Positions 27,339 to 38,100 of a stretch of 57,558 nt of DNA are shown piece by piece. The stretch is from the NCBI GenBank assembly GCA_964544155.1, contig CAZJAH010000018.1:1-57558 (forward strand), given 5' to 3'. A program made the position numbers and the translations under genes. The notes below the pieces were generated by a model, which did not search any database, had not been told where the DNA came from, and worked only from the letters and a program-made list of their open reading frames with translations. The DNA comes from CAZJAH01 sp964544155 (GTDB lineage Bacteria; Bacteroidota; Ignavibacteria; Kapaibacteriales; UBA2268). Position 1 is the stretch's first letter; the number at the start of each line of letters is the position of its first letter.

Positions 27339-28391
27339 ATGCAGAGGAAGAGCGAAAAAAAATACAATATAGCCGTTGACGCCATGGGCGGAGATTTCGC
27401 GCCTTCGAATGAAATTGAGGGAGCGCTTTTGGCCCTTAATGACAAATTCGGCGGTGATCTCGAGATCACCCTTGTCGGTAATGAAGCAAAGATCAGAACG
27501 GCTATGAAAGAAAAAGGCGCGGATAACCCCGCTCTTACGGTATTTCATACCTCGGAGTCAGTTACCATGGATGACGACCCGACAGCCGCTCTTAAACGAA
27601 AACGCGATTCCTCATTATTCAAAGGTATAGAACTTGTAAAAAACGGTAATGCCGATGGATTTATATCCGCCGGCAATACCGGCGCCATGCTTTCAACTTC
27701 TACAGTGCTGCTTGGACGCATTAAAGGAGTTAGCAGGCCCACTATAGGATCTTTCATGCCTACGCGCCACGACAGGCCAACGCTTGTACTAGATGTAGGC
27801 GCGACCATAGATATCAAATCGAGGTTTTTATACGAATTTGCCGTGATGGGAAGTATTTATTCAAAGCAGCTTTTGGGTATCGAAAGCCCGAAAATAGGCC
27901 TATTGAATATCGGTGAGGAAGAAAGCAAAGGCACAGAAGAAATTAAGAATACTCATAAGCTCTTAAAGGAAAGCAGCCTGAATTTTATAGGAAATGTGGA
28001 AGGTAGGGATATTCTTATGGGTACGGCTGATGTCGTCGTTTGTGATGGCTTTACGGGTAATATTATACTTAAATTCGCGGAGAGTTTTCTCGGTTTATTG
28101 AAATCCAAGATCAAAGCTTTTTCCGAGAAAAGTTTAATTAATAAGCTATTGACCGCTATGACAGTTCCCGTGCTGAAACAGATCCTGAAACAGTTTGACT
28201 ATCAGGAATACGGGGGAGTGCCCCTGCTCGGCGTTAACGGGAATGTAATAATCGGCCATGGCAAATCTACTCCTCTGGCCATAAAGAATATGATCAACCG
28301 CGCAGTTGAAATGAGCCAGAAAGAGCTCAACCGCAAAATCGCGGACGCTCTAAACCCAAACAATATCGAAAACAAAATTGAAAAGTCATAA
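27339..28391 (+). CDS. plsX: Phosphate acyltransferase PlsX
   Basis: A 350-residue peripheral membrane enzyme that makes acyl-phosphate from acyl-ACP, the first step feeding PlsY in phospholipid synthesis. It opens with NIAVDAMGGDFAPSNEIEGA (about 9-28), the PlsX signature. It also has GFISAGNTGAMLSTSTVLLG (about 106-125) and CDGFTGNIILKFAES. The length is typical (330-350). It is placed between rpmF and fabH as in many bacteria, which couples ribosome, phospholipid and fatty-acid synthesis. Confidence 0.97.
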   Translation: MQRKSEKKYNIAVDAMGGDFAPSNEIEGALLALNDKFGGDLEITLVGNEAKIRTAMKEKGADNPALTVFHTSESVTMDDDPTAALKRKRDSSLFKGIELVKNGNADGFISAGNTGAMLSTSTVLLGRIKGVSRPTIGSFMPTRHDRPTLVLDVGATIDIKSRFLYEFAVMGSIYSKQLLGIESPKIGLLNIGEEESKGTEEIKNTHKLLKESSLNFIGNVEGRDILMGTADVVVCDGFTGNIILKFAESFLGLLKSKIKAFSEKSLINKLLTAMTVPVLKQILKQFDYQEYGGVPLLGVNGNVIIGHGKSTPLAIKNMINRAVEMSQKELNRKIADALNPNNIENKIEKS

Positions 28392-28395
28392 AAAT

Positions 28396-29385
28396 ATGCC
28401 AGCAACGATTAGTTCCATAGCGCATTATCTGCCGCCTGATGTATATACAAACAAGTATTTCGAGGAATACCTCGAAACATCTGACGATTGGATAATAGAA
28501 CGCACCGGAATCTCCGAAAGAAGGTTTGCCAAAGAAGGCGCTACTTCTGACCTTATAGTTCCCGCTGCAAGGGAATGTTTGGAAAAAAGGGGCATTGGCC
28601 CGGAAGAGATAGATCTTATAATAGTATCCACAGTAACGCCCGACCATATGTTTCCATCCACCGCCTGTGTGGTTCAGGATAAATTAGGGCTGAAAAACGC
28701 CTGGGGTTACGACTTATCCGCTGCATGCTCAGGATTCCTCTTTGCGCTTATTAACGCGGCCAAAATGGTGGAATCCGGTGTAGCCAAAAAAATTCTCCTC
28801 TGCGGAGGCGATAAGATGAGTTCAATCGTCAATTTTAAGGATAGAACCCAGGCCGTGCTTTTTGGAGACGGAGCAGGAGTATGTCTGATAGAAGAGTCAG
28901 ATTCGCCCGAATACGGCGTACTTGACCAGATTCTGCATATAGACGGCAGCGGAGGAAAATTCCTCCATCAAAAAGCGGGAGGCAGCTTTAAGCCTGCATC
29001 ACACGAAACAGTCGATCAGGGCGAGCATTATATATTCCAGGATGGAAGGAATGTATTTAAAAATGCCGTTGTGGGCATGGCCGATGTTGCCACGGAGATA
29101 ATGGATAAAAATAACCTGACATCCGATGACATAAGCTGGCTTGTACCGCACCAGGCAAATATGAGGATAATCGCGGCAACGGCCGAAAGAATGGGCCTCG
29201 CGAAAGAAAAAGTTATGATAAATATAGAAAAATACGGCAATACAACTGCCGGAACCATTCCCATCTGCCTTTCTGAATGGCTTCAGAACGGCTTATTAAA
29301 TAAAGGTGACAGGCTCGTGCTTGCCAGTTTCGGCGCCGGCTTCACCTGGGGATCGGTTTATTTGCGTTGGAATATGAATGATTAA
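28396..29385 (+). CDS. fabH: 3-oxoacyl-ACP synthase III
   Basis: A 329-residue initiating ketoacyl-ACP synthase that condenses acetyl-CoA (or a branched acyl-CoA) with malonyl-ACP. The catalytic triad is visible: Cys in LSAACSGFLFAL (near residue 114), His in VPHQANMRI (near 252), Asn in YGNTTAGTIPI (near 282). I chose ATG at 28396, five bases after the plsX stop; a TTG at 28378 would overlap plsX and adds six residues without support. It is in operon with fabD, 9 bp downstream. Confidence 0.96.
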   Translation: MPATISSIAHYLPPDVYTNKYFEEYLETSDDWIIERTGISERRFAKEGATSDLIVPAARECLEKRGIGPEEIDLIIVSTVTPDHMFPSTACVVQDKLGLKNAWGYDLSAACSGFLFALINAAKMVESGVAKKILLCGGDKMSSIVNFKDRTQAVLFGDGAGVCLIEESDSPEYGVLDQILHIDGSGGKFLHQKAGGSFKPASHETVDQGEHYIFQDGRNVFKNAVVGMADVATEIMDKNNLTSDDISWLVPHQANMRIIAATAERMGLAKEKVMINIEKYGNTTAGTIPICLSEWLQNGLLNKGDRLVLASFGAGFTWGSVYLRWNMND

Positions 29386-29394
29386 GTGAGGTTT

Positions 29395-30318
29395 ATGAAG
29401 ACAGCATTACTTTTCTCGGGACAGGGATCGCAATATGTAGGTATGCTGAAGGATGTCAGCGAAAAATATCCTGAAGTACAGAAAATGGCCGAAATTGCAG
29501 ACAACAAGGCAGGTTTTAAGATCAGTCAGATACTTTACAACGGTCCGGCTGATATGCTCAAAGAAACACGATTTACACAGCCTGCTCTTTGCCTGCACTC
29601 TTCGGCAATATTCAGCCTGGTAAAGGACAAAATAGAATACTCAGGCGTGGCGGGTCACTCTGTCGGAGAATATGCGGCGCTGTTCGCTGCCGGAGTGCTC
29701 AGCTTTGAAGACGCCATGCAGCTTGTTTCATTAAGGGGGAAACTTATGTTTTCCACAGGCCAGAGATATCCCGGTACAATGTTCGCCGTGATAGGGCTGG
29801 AAGATGAAAAAGTAGAAGAAGTCTGCAAAAAACTATCAGATAATGAAGACGGCAACGTGGTTGTTCCCGCTAACCATAACTGCCCGGGGCAGCTTGTGGT
29901 TTCGGGTTCGGCAGAATTTTTGCGTGAGAACGCCAATGAATTCAAAGAAGCCGGTGCGCGTATGGTCAAAGAACTCCAGGTAAGCGGAGCTTTTCACTCC
30001 CCGCTTATGCAGCCTGCGAAAGACGAACTTGAAAACGCCATCGCGGATACTCAATTCAGTGATGCAAAAGTGCCGGTGTACGTTAACATTAGCGGCAAGC
30101 CGCTCACAAAAGCGGATGAATTGAGGCAGGCTTTAATTGACCAGCTAACTTCGCCAGTGAAGTGGACTCAGACAATTAAACAAATGAAAGATGACAGTTT
30201 CGAAAAATATATAGAAATAGGCCCGGGCAATGTACTGCAAGGCCTGGTAAAAAGAACTATCGAAGGTGTTGAAATAGAAGGTTTAGATAAAGCTGAAGAT
30301 ATTGAAAAATATAAATAA
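29395..30318 (+). CDS. fabD: Malonyl CoA-acyl carrier protein transacylase
   Basis: A 307-residue cytoplasmic enzyme that loads malonyl groups onto ACP. It has LLFSGQGSQYVGM at the N-terminus, the nucleophile elbow GHSVGEYAAL (Ser near residue 89), the active-site His in SGAFHSPLM (near 203), and NISGKP late in the protein. I prefer ATG 29395 with GAGG just upstream; a GTG at 29386 would add three residues. It lies between fabH and fabG. Confidence 0.96.
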   Translation: MKTALLFSGQGSQYVGMLKDVSEKYPEVQKMAEIADNKAGFKISQILYNGPADMLKETRFTQPALCLHSSAIFSLVKDKIEYSGVAGHSVGEYAALFAAGVLSFEDAMQLVSLRGKLMFSTGQRYPGTMFAVIGLEDEKVEEVCKKLSDNEDGNVVVPANHNCPGQLVVSGSAEFLRENANEFKEAGARMVKELQVSGAFHSPLMQPAKDELENAIADTQFSDAKVPVYVNISGKPLTKADELRQALIDQLTSPVKWTQTIKQMKDDSFEKYIEIGPGNVLQGLVKRTIEGVEIEGLDKAEDIEKYK

Positions 30319-30327
30319 AGGCAGATA

Positions 30328-31068
30328 ATGCGCTTTGAAGGAAAAACAGTAATAGTAACAGGCGGCTGCAGAGGCATAGGCCTGGCAATAGTTGAAAAAT
30401 TCGCCTCTGAAGGCGCAAAAGTGTATGCCGTGGATTTCAGGATCCCTGAAGATGGCCGGCAGTTAATTTCTGATGATAATATAGCCGCGAAAGTTGCGGT
30501 AAAACAGGCCGATGTGACAAATCTTGACAACGTCCAGCAGGTTTTCGATGAAATCATCAAAGAAGCAGGCAGCGTAGATGTTCTGGTTAATAACGCCGGG
30601 ATTACCCGCGACAACCTGCTCATAAGGATGAGCGAACAGGAATGGGATGCCGTTATCGATACAAACCTGAAAGGCACATTCATCTGCACAAAAGCAATAT
30701 CAAGGCAGATGATGTCGCAAAGAAATGGTAGGATCATAAATATCGGCTCAATAGTCGGAACTATCGGAAATGCCGGTCAGGCTAACTATTCATCGTCCAA
30801 GGCCGGGGTTATCGGATTTACTAAGTCTATTGCCAGAGAGCTTGCTTCGAGGAATATACTTGTAAACTGCGTCGCGCCTGGTTATGTGCGGACCCCGATG
30901 ACAGATAAGCTCACAGATGAACAAAAACAAAAATTCATTGATAATATACCGTTGAAAAAAATTGCCGAACCGGATGATATTGCGAATGTCGCGGCATTTC
31001 TGGCTTCAAGTGATGCTTCATACCTGACAGGTCAGATAATTCACGTAAACGGCGGTTTATACATGTAA
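30328..31068 (+). CDS. fabG: 3-oxoacyl-ACP reductase
   Basis: A 246-residue short-chain dehydrogenase that reduces 3-oxoacyl-ACP with NADPH. The nucleotide loop is TGGCRGIGLAI (about 11-21); normally the third position is Gly-x-Ser/Ala-Arg, here Gly-Cys-Arg-Gly-Ile-Gly, which keeps the glycines. NNAG (about 90) and the catalytic YSSSK (near 152-156) are present, and the C-terminal DASYLTGQIIHVNGGLYM is classic FabG. It lies 10 bp after fabD and 54 bp before acpP. Confidence 0.95.
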   Translation: MRFEGKTVIVTGGCRGIGLAIVEKFASEGAKVYAVDFRIPEDGRQLISDDNIAAKVAVKQADVTNLDNVQQVFDEIIKEAGSVDVLVNNAGITRDNLLIRMSEQEWDAVIDTNLKGTFICTKAISRQMMSQRNGRIINIGSIVGTIGNAGQANYSSSKAGVIGFTKSIARELASRNILVNCVAPGYVRTPMTDKLTDEQKQKFIDNIPLKKIAEPDDIANVAAFLASSDASYLTGQIIHVNGGLYM

Positions 31069-31087
31069 ATAAATTTGTTTTTTTTTT

Positions 31088-31095
31088 TAATTTTG
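31088..31095 (+). promoter_or_regulatory. Possible internal -7 element (TAATTTTG) for acpP
   Basis: TAATTTTG fits TAnnTTTG in the 54-bp AT-rich gap between fabG and acpP, 28 bp before the acpP ATG. No good -33 TTG at the right spacing. An internal promoter would suit the high demand for ACP. Confidence 0.3.
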
Positions 31096-31122
31096 TATTA
31101 ATTTTATTTTCGAGGTATTAAA

Positions 31123-31356
31123 ATGGCAGACGTAAAGTCCAAAGTAACAGAAATAATCGTAAAGAAACTCGGCGTTGAAGAATCACAAGTAACAGAAGAC
31201 GCCTCCTTTACAAAAGACCTTGGCGCGGATTCACTTGATACAGTAGAACTGATCATGGAATTTGAAAAAGCTTTCGATATTCAGATAGAAGATGCCGACG
31301 CTGAAAAAATTCAAACAGTTGGTGATGTAGTCAACTATCTGGACGCAAAGAAATAA
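31123..31356 (+). CDS. acpP: Acyl carrier protein
   Basis: A 77-residue acidic protein with the 4'-phosphopantetheine attachment motif GADSLDTVELIMEFE (Ser near residue 37). It carries the growing acyl chain for the Fab enzymes. The start is preceded by a clear CGAGG Shine-Dalgarno sequence at 31111-31115. It sits between fabG and fabF, the usual order. Confidence 0.98.
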   Translation: MADVKSKVTEIIVKKLGVEESQVTEDASFTKDLGADSLDTVELIMEFEKAFDIQIEDADAEKIQTVGDVVNYLDAKK

Positions 31357-31394
31357 ACAATAATTTGTATAATTGATAACAACGGCGGGATCCT

Positions 31395-32654
31395 ATGCCG
31401 AAATATAATTTCCCACGCATTGTTGTGACAGGGATTGGCGCGGTTACCTCAATAGGTAATACCGTTGAAGATTTTTGGAATGGCATGATGGAAGGTAAAA
31501 GCGGGACAGCTGAGATCACCCGCTTCGACGCAAGCGAGTTTCCGACCCGCTTTGCCAACGAAGTTAAAGATTACGACCCGCTTATTCACCTGAACAGAAA
31601 AGAAGTGCAGCGCATGGACCTTTTCACGCAGCTGGCGCTTTCTTCCGCCGCTATGGCTGTTGAGGATTCGGGCATTGATTTCGAGAAAACAAATAAAGAA
31701 AGAGTCGGAGTAATAATCGGCTCCGGTATAGGCGGCATGCTCACATATCACGAGCAGCAGCAGAACCTCTACGACAGAGGCGGCAAACCGGACAGGATAT
31801 CACCTTTCTTTATACCAATGCTTATTTCCGATATAGCCGCCGGCCACGTAGCTATCCGATGGGGCCTTAAAGGTCCTAACTATGCTACCGTATCGGCATG
31901 CGCCACATCATCACATTCGATAGCCGATTCGATGATGCTGCTACAAAGAGGCGATGCAGACGTTATGGTCGTTGGCGGAAGCGAAGCTGTGATATGCCCT
32001 ATGGGTGTTGGCGGTTTCAATGCAATGAAAGCTCTGTCGACACGCAATGACGACCCCAAAACATCGAGCCGCCCCTTCGATAAAGAAAGGGACGGATTTG
32101 TTATGGGAGAAGGCTCAGGCGTACTTATATTAGAAACACTCGAACACGCGATGAACCGCGGCGCCAAAATATACGCCGAACTTGCAGGGATGGGATTGAC
32201 TGATGACGCATTTCATATCACTCAGCCGGCTCCCGGCGGTGAAGGTGCTGTCAGATCCATGAAGTTATGTATCGAAGACGCAGGATTAAAACTCGAAGAC
32301 ATCGATTATATTAACGCTCATGGTACTTCTACACCATTTAATGATAAAAATGAAACTGCAGCCATTAAGAATTTGTTTGGCGATCATGCATATAAAATGA
32401 TAGTCAGCTCTACAAAATCCATGACCGGTCATTTACTGGGAGCAGCAGGCGCCGTTGAATCAATAGCAACATGCCTTGCTATAAAAAATCAAATAGCGCC
32501 GCCAACAATTAATTATCACAATCCGGATCCGGAGTGCGATCTTAATTATGCTCCCAATAAGGCTGAGAAAATGGAGATCAAAGCTGCTGTAAGCAATACT
32601 TTTGGTTTTGGCGGGCATAACGCCTCGCTGTGTTTCAAACTGTTTGATCAATAG
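31395..32654 (+). CDS. fabF: 3-oxoacyl-ACP synthase II
   Basis: A 419-residue elongating ketoacyl-ACP synthase. The Cys-His-His triad is visible: VSACATSSHSI (Cys near 169), NAHGTSTPFND (His near 309) and SMTGHLLGAAGAVE (His near 346). The final FGFGGHNASLCF is the family C-terminus. It elongates acyl-ACP with malonyl-ACP. The stop codon TAG overlaps by one base the GTG start of the RNase III gene. Confidence 0.97.
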   Translation: MPKYNFPRIVVTGIGAVTSIGNTVEDFWNGMMEGKSGTAEITRFDASEFPTRFANEVKDYDPLIHLNRKEVQRMDLFTQLALSSAAMAVEDSGIDFEKTNKERVGVIIGSGIGGMLTYHEQQQNLYDRGGKPDRISPFFIPMLISDIAAGHVAIRWGLKGPNYATVSACATSSHSIADSMMLLQRGDADVMVVGGSEAVICPMGVGGFNAMKALSTRNDDPKTSSRPFDKERDGFVMGEGSGVLILETLEHAMNRGAKIYAELAGMGLTDDAFHITQPAPGGEGAVRSMKLCIEDAGLKLEDIDYINAHGTSTPFNDKNETAAIKNLFGDHAYKMIVSSTKSMTGHLLGAAGAVESIATCLAIKNQIAPPTINYHNPDPECDLNYAPNKAEKMEIKAAVSNTFGFGGHNASLCFKLFDQ

Positions 32655-33466
32655 TGAAGGATATCTTTCAGCATATTTATAACGGACTTTTGAGGTTTAA
32701 GCCTCTTAAAGAAACCGGCAAAAAACAATCCAACCACAGGCAGAAAGCACCTGTGGTTGGTTTTTTAGATGATAATAAAAAGAATGCTCTGCAAGATGTT
32801 CTCGGTTTGAGTATAGGCAATATATCATGGTATGAGCAAGCGCTGATCCACAGGTCGTTTTTACAGGTTAGCGACGCTGAAGGGCTTCAAAGCAATGAAA
32901 GGCTTGAATTCCTGGGTGATGCCGTGTTGGGCCTCGTAATAGCGGATTATCTTTTTGCGACCCGCGACAGCCTTTTAGAAGGAGAGCTTACAAAAATGCG
33001 ATCTTGGCTGGTGAACAAAGATTCGCTGGTCAGATGCGCCAATGATTTGGGAATAGATAAATTCCTTATGACCAGCTTCGCAGCGGAAAAAGCTCTCAGG
33101 CAGGGCAGCGATGCCATGCTTGCCGATGCAATGGAAGCAGTCATAGCCGCTATTTACCTAGATGCCGGGATAGATGAAGCAAAAAAATTCATTACCAAAA
33201 ATATGCTTCCTATACTCAGCGATAAAACAACAATGAGTGATACTAATTACAAAAGTATGCTGCTCGAAAAAATTCAGGCATTAGGCAAAAAGCCGCCTGT
33301 GTACGAAGTGATGGAAGAACATGGCCCTGACCATAACAAAGAATTTACCGTCGGGGTGTATTTTGACGGGAAGCTTGCCGGCAAAGGAAATGGTAAAAGC
33401 AAAAAGCAGGCCGAGCAGGCCGCGGCCAGGCAGGCACTCAATAAGCGGGTTTTTTCTCAAAAATAA
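32654..33466 (+). CDS. rnc: Ribonuclease III
   Basis: A 270-residue endonuclease for double-stranded RNA, needed for rRNA processing. The catalytic domain has the signature NERLEFLGDAVLGLVIADYL (about 83-102) and a second acidic cluster DAMEAVIAAIYLDAG (about 158-172). The C-terminal dsRNA-binding domain ends with GKSKKQAEQAAARQAL. The first about 45 residues, basic and rich in Lys/Gln, are an extension compared with E. coli RNase III (226 residues). It uses a GTG start sharing its first base with the fabF stop, so it is translationally coupled. The fabF-rnc order is common in Bacteroidota. Confidence 0.95.
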   Translation: MKDIFQHIYNGLLRFKPLKETGKKQSNHRQKAPVVGFLDDNKKNALQDVLGLSIGNISWYEQALIHRSFLQVSDAEGLQSNERLEFLGDAVLGLVIADYLFATRDSLLEGELTKMRSWLVNKDSLVRCANDLGIDKFLMTSFAAEKALRQGSDAMLADAMEAVIAAIYLDAGIDEAKKFITKNMLPILSDKTTMSDTNYKSMLLEKIQALGKKPPVYEVMEEHGPDHNKEFTVGVYFDGKLAGKGNGKSKKQAEQAAARQALNKRVFSQK

Positions 33467-33481
33467 TAAAGTGGTTGTGCA

Positions 33482-34927
33482 ATGGAAAAATTAATTTTTG
33501 AAAAATCGAAGCCGGGCAGGACAGGCTATTCAATGCCACGTCTTGACGTTCCTGCCAAAGATATAAGCGAGATTATCGGTGATGGCAATATACGAACCCA
33601 TAAGGCGGAATTGCCGGAAGTAAGCGAGAACGAGATATCCCGCCATTTTATAAGAATGTCTAAATTGAATTACAATATAGAAGAAGGTTTTTATCCTCTG
33701 GGATCATGTACGATGAAATATAATCCCAAAGTAAATGAAAAAACAGCGGGAATGAACGGATTCGCCGATCTGCATCCCTTTACCAGGCAGGAATACGCCC
33801 AGGGCGCTCTCTGCCTGATGTATGAACTTGGAGAAGCCCTTAAAGAAATCACAGGGCTACAGGGAGTAAGCCTGCAGCCGGCAGCAGGTTCGCAGGGCGA
33901 ATTAGCAGGTATACTTATGATCAAAGCATACCATGAAGATAGAGGCGATACAAAACGAAAGAATATCCTGATTCCTGATTCGGCCCACGGAACTAACCCT
34001 GCTTCTGCCGCTATCGGAGGTTTCAGGGTTGTTAACGTTAAATCGCTTGATAACGGCAGGATAGACCTTGAAGACTTACAATCAAAATGTAATGAAGAAA
34101 CAGCCGGATTCATGCTCACAAATCCCAATACCGTCGGACTCTTTGAAAATCAGATCGATGGTATCGAGAAGGCAGTACACGGCGCGGGCGGTCTTATGTA
34201 CATGGACGGAGCTAACCTCAATGCCCTACTCGGCATAGCAAGGCCCGGAGATATGAAATTCGACTGCGTTCATATAAACCTGCATAAAACCTTTTCCACA
34301 CCCCATGGCGGCGGCGGACCGGGTTCAGGCCCGGTTTGCGTATCAGATAAGCTTCTGCCTTATCTCCCCATTCCAAACGTAAGGAAGGATGGCGATAAGT
34401 ACATCCTGGAAGATGATAATCCCAAAAGCATCGGCAAAGTACATGCTTATTACGGCAACTTTGGAGTACTGGTCAGAGCCTATACCTATATCCGTATGAA
34501 CGGGGCAGAAGGCCTAAAGAATATCAGCAAAAACGCTATCATTAACGCGAATTACCTCTTTGCCCTTATTAAAGATAAATTCGTTGTTCCATATGATGAA
34601 TACTGCATGCATGAATTCATTATCAGCGGTGATAATCAGAAAAAGCTCGGCGTAAGTACAAGAGATATTGCCAAAAGGCTGCTTGATTACGGATTTCATG
34701 CGCCGACTATCTATTTCCCGCTGATAGTACATGAGGCTATGCTTATTGAACCTACAGAAACAGAATCAAAAGAAAATATTGATGAATTTGCCGAAGCAAT
34801 GCTCAGCATAGCAAAGGAAGCCGAAGAAAATCCTGATATAGTAACCTCGGCTCCCAACAATACACCGCTGAAGAGGCTGAATGAAGCATTAGCCGCGAGA
34901 AATCTTGATATTAGCTGGCAGGATTAA
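33482..34927 (+). CDS. gcvPB: Glycine dehydrogenase (decarboxylating) subunit 2
   Basis: A 481-residue PLP enzyme, the beta subunit of the split P-protein of the glycine cleavage system. The PLP lysine lies in HINLHKTFSTPHGGGGPGSG (about residues 261-280), and the N-terminal text PGRTGYSMP, LGSCTMKYNPK and LQPAAGSQGE is characteristic. The partner gcvPA, and gcvT and gcvH, are not in the window; the split genes must be elsewhere. It lies 15 bp after rnc on the same strand and is closed by a terminator. Confidence 0.95.
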   Translation: MEKLIFEKSKPGRTGYSMPRLDVPAKDISEIIGDGNIRTHKAELPEVSENEISRHFIRMSKLNYNIEEGFYPLGSCTMKYNPKVNEKTAGMNGFADLHPFTRQEYAQGALCLMYELGEALKEITGLQGVSLQPAAGSQGELAGILMIKAYHEDRGDTKRKNILIPDSAHGTNPASAAIGGFRVVNVKSLDNGRIDLEDLQSKCNEETAGFMLTNPNTVGLFENQIDGIEKAVHGAGGLMYMDGANLNALLGIARPGDMKFDCVHINLHKTFSTPHGGGGPGSGPVCVSDKLLPYLPIPNVRKDGDKYILEDDNPKSIGKVHAYYGNFGVLVRAYTYIRMNGAEGLKNISKNAIINANYLFALIKDKFVVPYDEYCMHEFIISGDNQKKLGVSTRDIAKRLLDYGFHAPTIYFPLIVHEAMLIEPTETESKENIDEFAEAMLSIAKEAEENPDIVTSAPNNTPLKRLNEALAARNLDISWQD

Positions 34928-34970
34928 GTTTTAGAGTACCGAATCTAGTTCTCCGGCAAAGCAATTAATT

Positions 34971-34999
34971 AAGGACGGCATTTTTTGCTGTCCTTTTTT
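34971..34999 (+). terminator. Rho-independent terminator after gcvPB
   Basis: Stem AAGGACGGCA/TGCTGTCCTT (one G-U pair), with a short T-rich loop and a T6 tail. It ends the long yceD-to-gcvPB transcription run. Confidence 0.85.
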
Positions 35000-35032
35000 G
35001 TAACTATTTATTCATTTCTATGTCTTATACAT

Positions 35033-35063
35033 ATAAGCGGGCTTCAAAATAAGCGGGCTTCAA
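35033..35063 (+). repeat. Two 15-bp direct repeats with 16-bp period
   Basis: ATAAGCGGGCTTCAA occurs at 35033-35047 and 35049-35063, followed by a partial third copy (TATAAGC). It lies about 80 bp upstream of the next gene, in its likely promoter region. An operator role is possible but unproven. Confidence 0.8.
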
Positions 35064-35143
35064 TATAAGCATGCGCTAAACTTTTAAGCCATACATTGCG
35101 TCTAAAAAAAGGATTTCATTTAATAAAATACACAAATGATAAA

Positions 35144-38100
35144 ATGATAAAAAAAACTATATTAATAGCTTTAATATTGATCCTGACAGGCAATACAGGC
35201 CTGCTCGCCCAGTTTGGCAAAAATAAAGTACAGTATCATGATTTCGACTGGAAATATATAGAATCAAAGCATTTCACTCTATATTATGATGCCGGGAGCA
35301 GATACCTGGCTAAATTCGCAGCCATTGAAGGCGAGAAAGCGTTGGCTTCAATTCAGTCAACTCTGAATTATTCCATAAATGACAAAGTCCCCGTCATAGT
35401 CTATGAATCGCATAATGATTTCCAGCAGACCAATGTTATAGGGCAGTTCATGCCCGAAGGGGTCGGCGGCGTAACAGAGTTATTTAAGAACAGGGTTGTA
35501 CTACCCTTCCAGGGCGATTATGAGCAGTTCAGGCATGTTATTCACCATGAACTTGTACATGCTGTGCTTAATGATATGTTCTACGGCGGCAGTTTCCAGT
35601 CGGCACTGACCATGAGCGGCGGTTTTTCAATTCCTCTGTGGATGAATGAAGGCTTTGCGGAATGGGAAAGCATTGGCGGTATGAATACTGAAACGGATAT
35701 GTTTATGCGCGACCTGGCAATAAGCGAGGAACTTCCGTCTCTGAACAGGCTTAACGGTTATCTTGCATACAGGGGAGGGCAGACCTTTTACTGGTATGTA
35801 GCCGATAAATTCGGGAACCGTAAAGTTGGCGAACTAATTAATAAATTAAAGATATTCAGGGATGTTGATGCCGCCTTTAAAGCTACTTTTGGCAAAGATC
35901 TAGACGACTTTTCCGAGGAATGGGAAAAAGACTTGAAAAAGTACTACTGGCCTGATCTCGAAGAATTTGAATCACTGGAAGAATTTGCCACAAGGATAAC
36001 AGACCATGAAGAACAGAACAACTTTTACAATACTTCTCCTGCTATTGCCCCCGATGGCACTCAATTCGCCTATATAAAAGATGACAAGGGAGTTTTTGCC
36101 ATTTTTGTACAGAGAATCGATGAAGACCCAGATGATGCAAAAAAAGTTGTTAGCAGCTTCAGGCAGCAGGATTTTGAAGACCTTAATATATTAACCCCCG
36201 GTATAAGTTGGAATCCCCAAAGCACTAAGCTGGCAATTTCAGCCAAATCCGGCGGTGAGGACGCGGTATTTATAACAGATGTTGAAAGCGGTGACTACGA
36301 GAAACTGACCTGGGGCCTGAAATCCATTACTTCTGTTGTCTGGTCGCCTGACGGTAAAAAACTCGCATTTATAGGATCAGAATATGATAAAAGTGATATT
36401 TACGTCTATGATTTTGACGCTGAAGAATTAACCAATCTCACGCGTGATATTTTTTCTGATTTAAATCCTGCCTGGTCTCCAGATTCTAAAGAGATATTTT
36501 TTATTTCAGACAGACTTGAAAAAACAGAAGCAAATAAATACACAGACAAAAATTATGGAATGTGGTACCATAATTTTGAATATTCTGATATATATAAAAT
36601 AAATATAGAAAGCAAAAAAATTGAAAGGATCACAAACGATCCGGAATACATAAAAACATCGATTGCCATTGGCCCCTTTGGTGATCAGATTCTATATGCT
36701 TCTGATAAAAACGGCATCGGCAACGTTTATCTGATGGACCTTGTATCGGGCAATACAAAGCCAATTACAAATTCTATTGCCGGAATTACCCAAATAACTC
36801 TTTCTAAAGACGGCAGCAATTTGCTTTTTACGGCACAAAATTCCGGAGCTTTTGATATATTTCAACTAAGATTCCCTCTTGAAAAGGAACTAAATATCGA
36901 TGAGCTTCCCCTGACAAAATTTCGTAAAAAGCAAAAAAAGGATATTGAAGTAAGAGATGTTATCTCTGAAGTTGACCTGGCCAATAAGGAAGAAGCCCGG
37001 TTAAAAGGTTACGGCGATTTCGATGTTGAATTTTCAAGGCAAAAACTAATTGAACCAAATGACGACGCAGCAAATCCTGAAATAAACAGAGCAGAAGATA
37101 AAGATGTTTCCGAAATCGATACATCATTTACCGAAAAGGACTATAAAATAACGTTTACACCCGATATAATTGCTGGAAATCCCGGATTCAGCACATATTA
37201 TGGCTTCCAGGGGATGACCCAGCTTCTGTTCTCGGATGTGCTGGGCGATCATCAGATATACGCTCAGGCGAATCTGTTCCTGGATCTGAGGAATTCACAG
37301 TTCATGATAGCTTACAGCTACCTGCCGAAAGTTATTGATTATCAATTTATGGGCTATCATACTTCATTCTTTCACCTCGACAGAAACGCCGGTCCTGAAG
37401 ATTATTTTTTCAGGTTTAGAAATTTCGGTTTAGGCGCAATGGCTTACTATCCTTTAGACCTTTTCAACAGGTTTGAATTCGGTGCGGATTTCATGTATCT
37501 GAGCAAAGAAAACGTGACAAATCCCGAAATGCAATCCGTAACAAGAACTATGATAGTACCCCGGGCCAGATATGTTCATGATGATGTCCTCTGGGGATAC
37601 TTCGGCCCAAGAAAGGGGCAGAGATATTTTATTGGTTTTAAAGGAACGCCGGATATTTTTTCAAATGACATCAGCTTTGTAACATTTGATATGGACTACA
37701 GATTTTATCAGCCCCTGGGCAGTAATATGTCACTGGCTTTAAGAGGAAGGGGAGGAGGCAGCTTTGGGCCGGACGCTCAGAGATTTTTCCTTGGCGGTAC
37801 CGAAAATTGGATAGATGTAGAACTGCAGGATGGAGAGCTGCCTTTCGAAGACCCTGAAGATTTTGCCTTTATGAATTTCGAAATGCCTCTCAGAGGCTGG
37901 CCGGTAGGAAGACTAACCGGGACAAAGTTCTTTGTTACAAACTTTGAATTTAGATTTCCCTTCCTGTTCGCACTGATGGCAGGGCCTCTTCCTTTACCGC
38001 TCCAGGGCGTGATGGGTTCGGTATTCTTTGATATGGGCGGCGCGTGGGATGATGATTTTGTTTCTGTTACACGCAATGAACAAGACGAACTGATGGCTAA

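Noticed and set aside
30168..30737. 189-residue reading frame antisense to fabD/fabG
   Set aside because: Lies wholly inside two certain genes, no family resemblance, Ser/Leu-rich composition typical of an antisense shadow.
35096..35143. TTG start for the protease fusion protein
   Set aside because: Adds 16 residues before a typical signal peptide.
34928..35143. A small gene between gcvPB and the protease fusion
   Set aside because: No reading frame with codon bias or ribosome-binding site; region holds a terminator and a short repeat.
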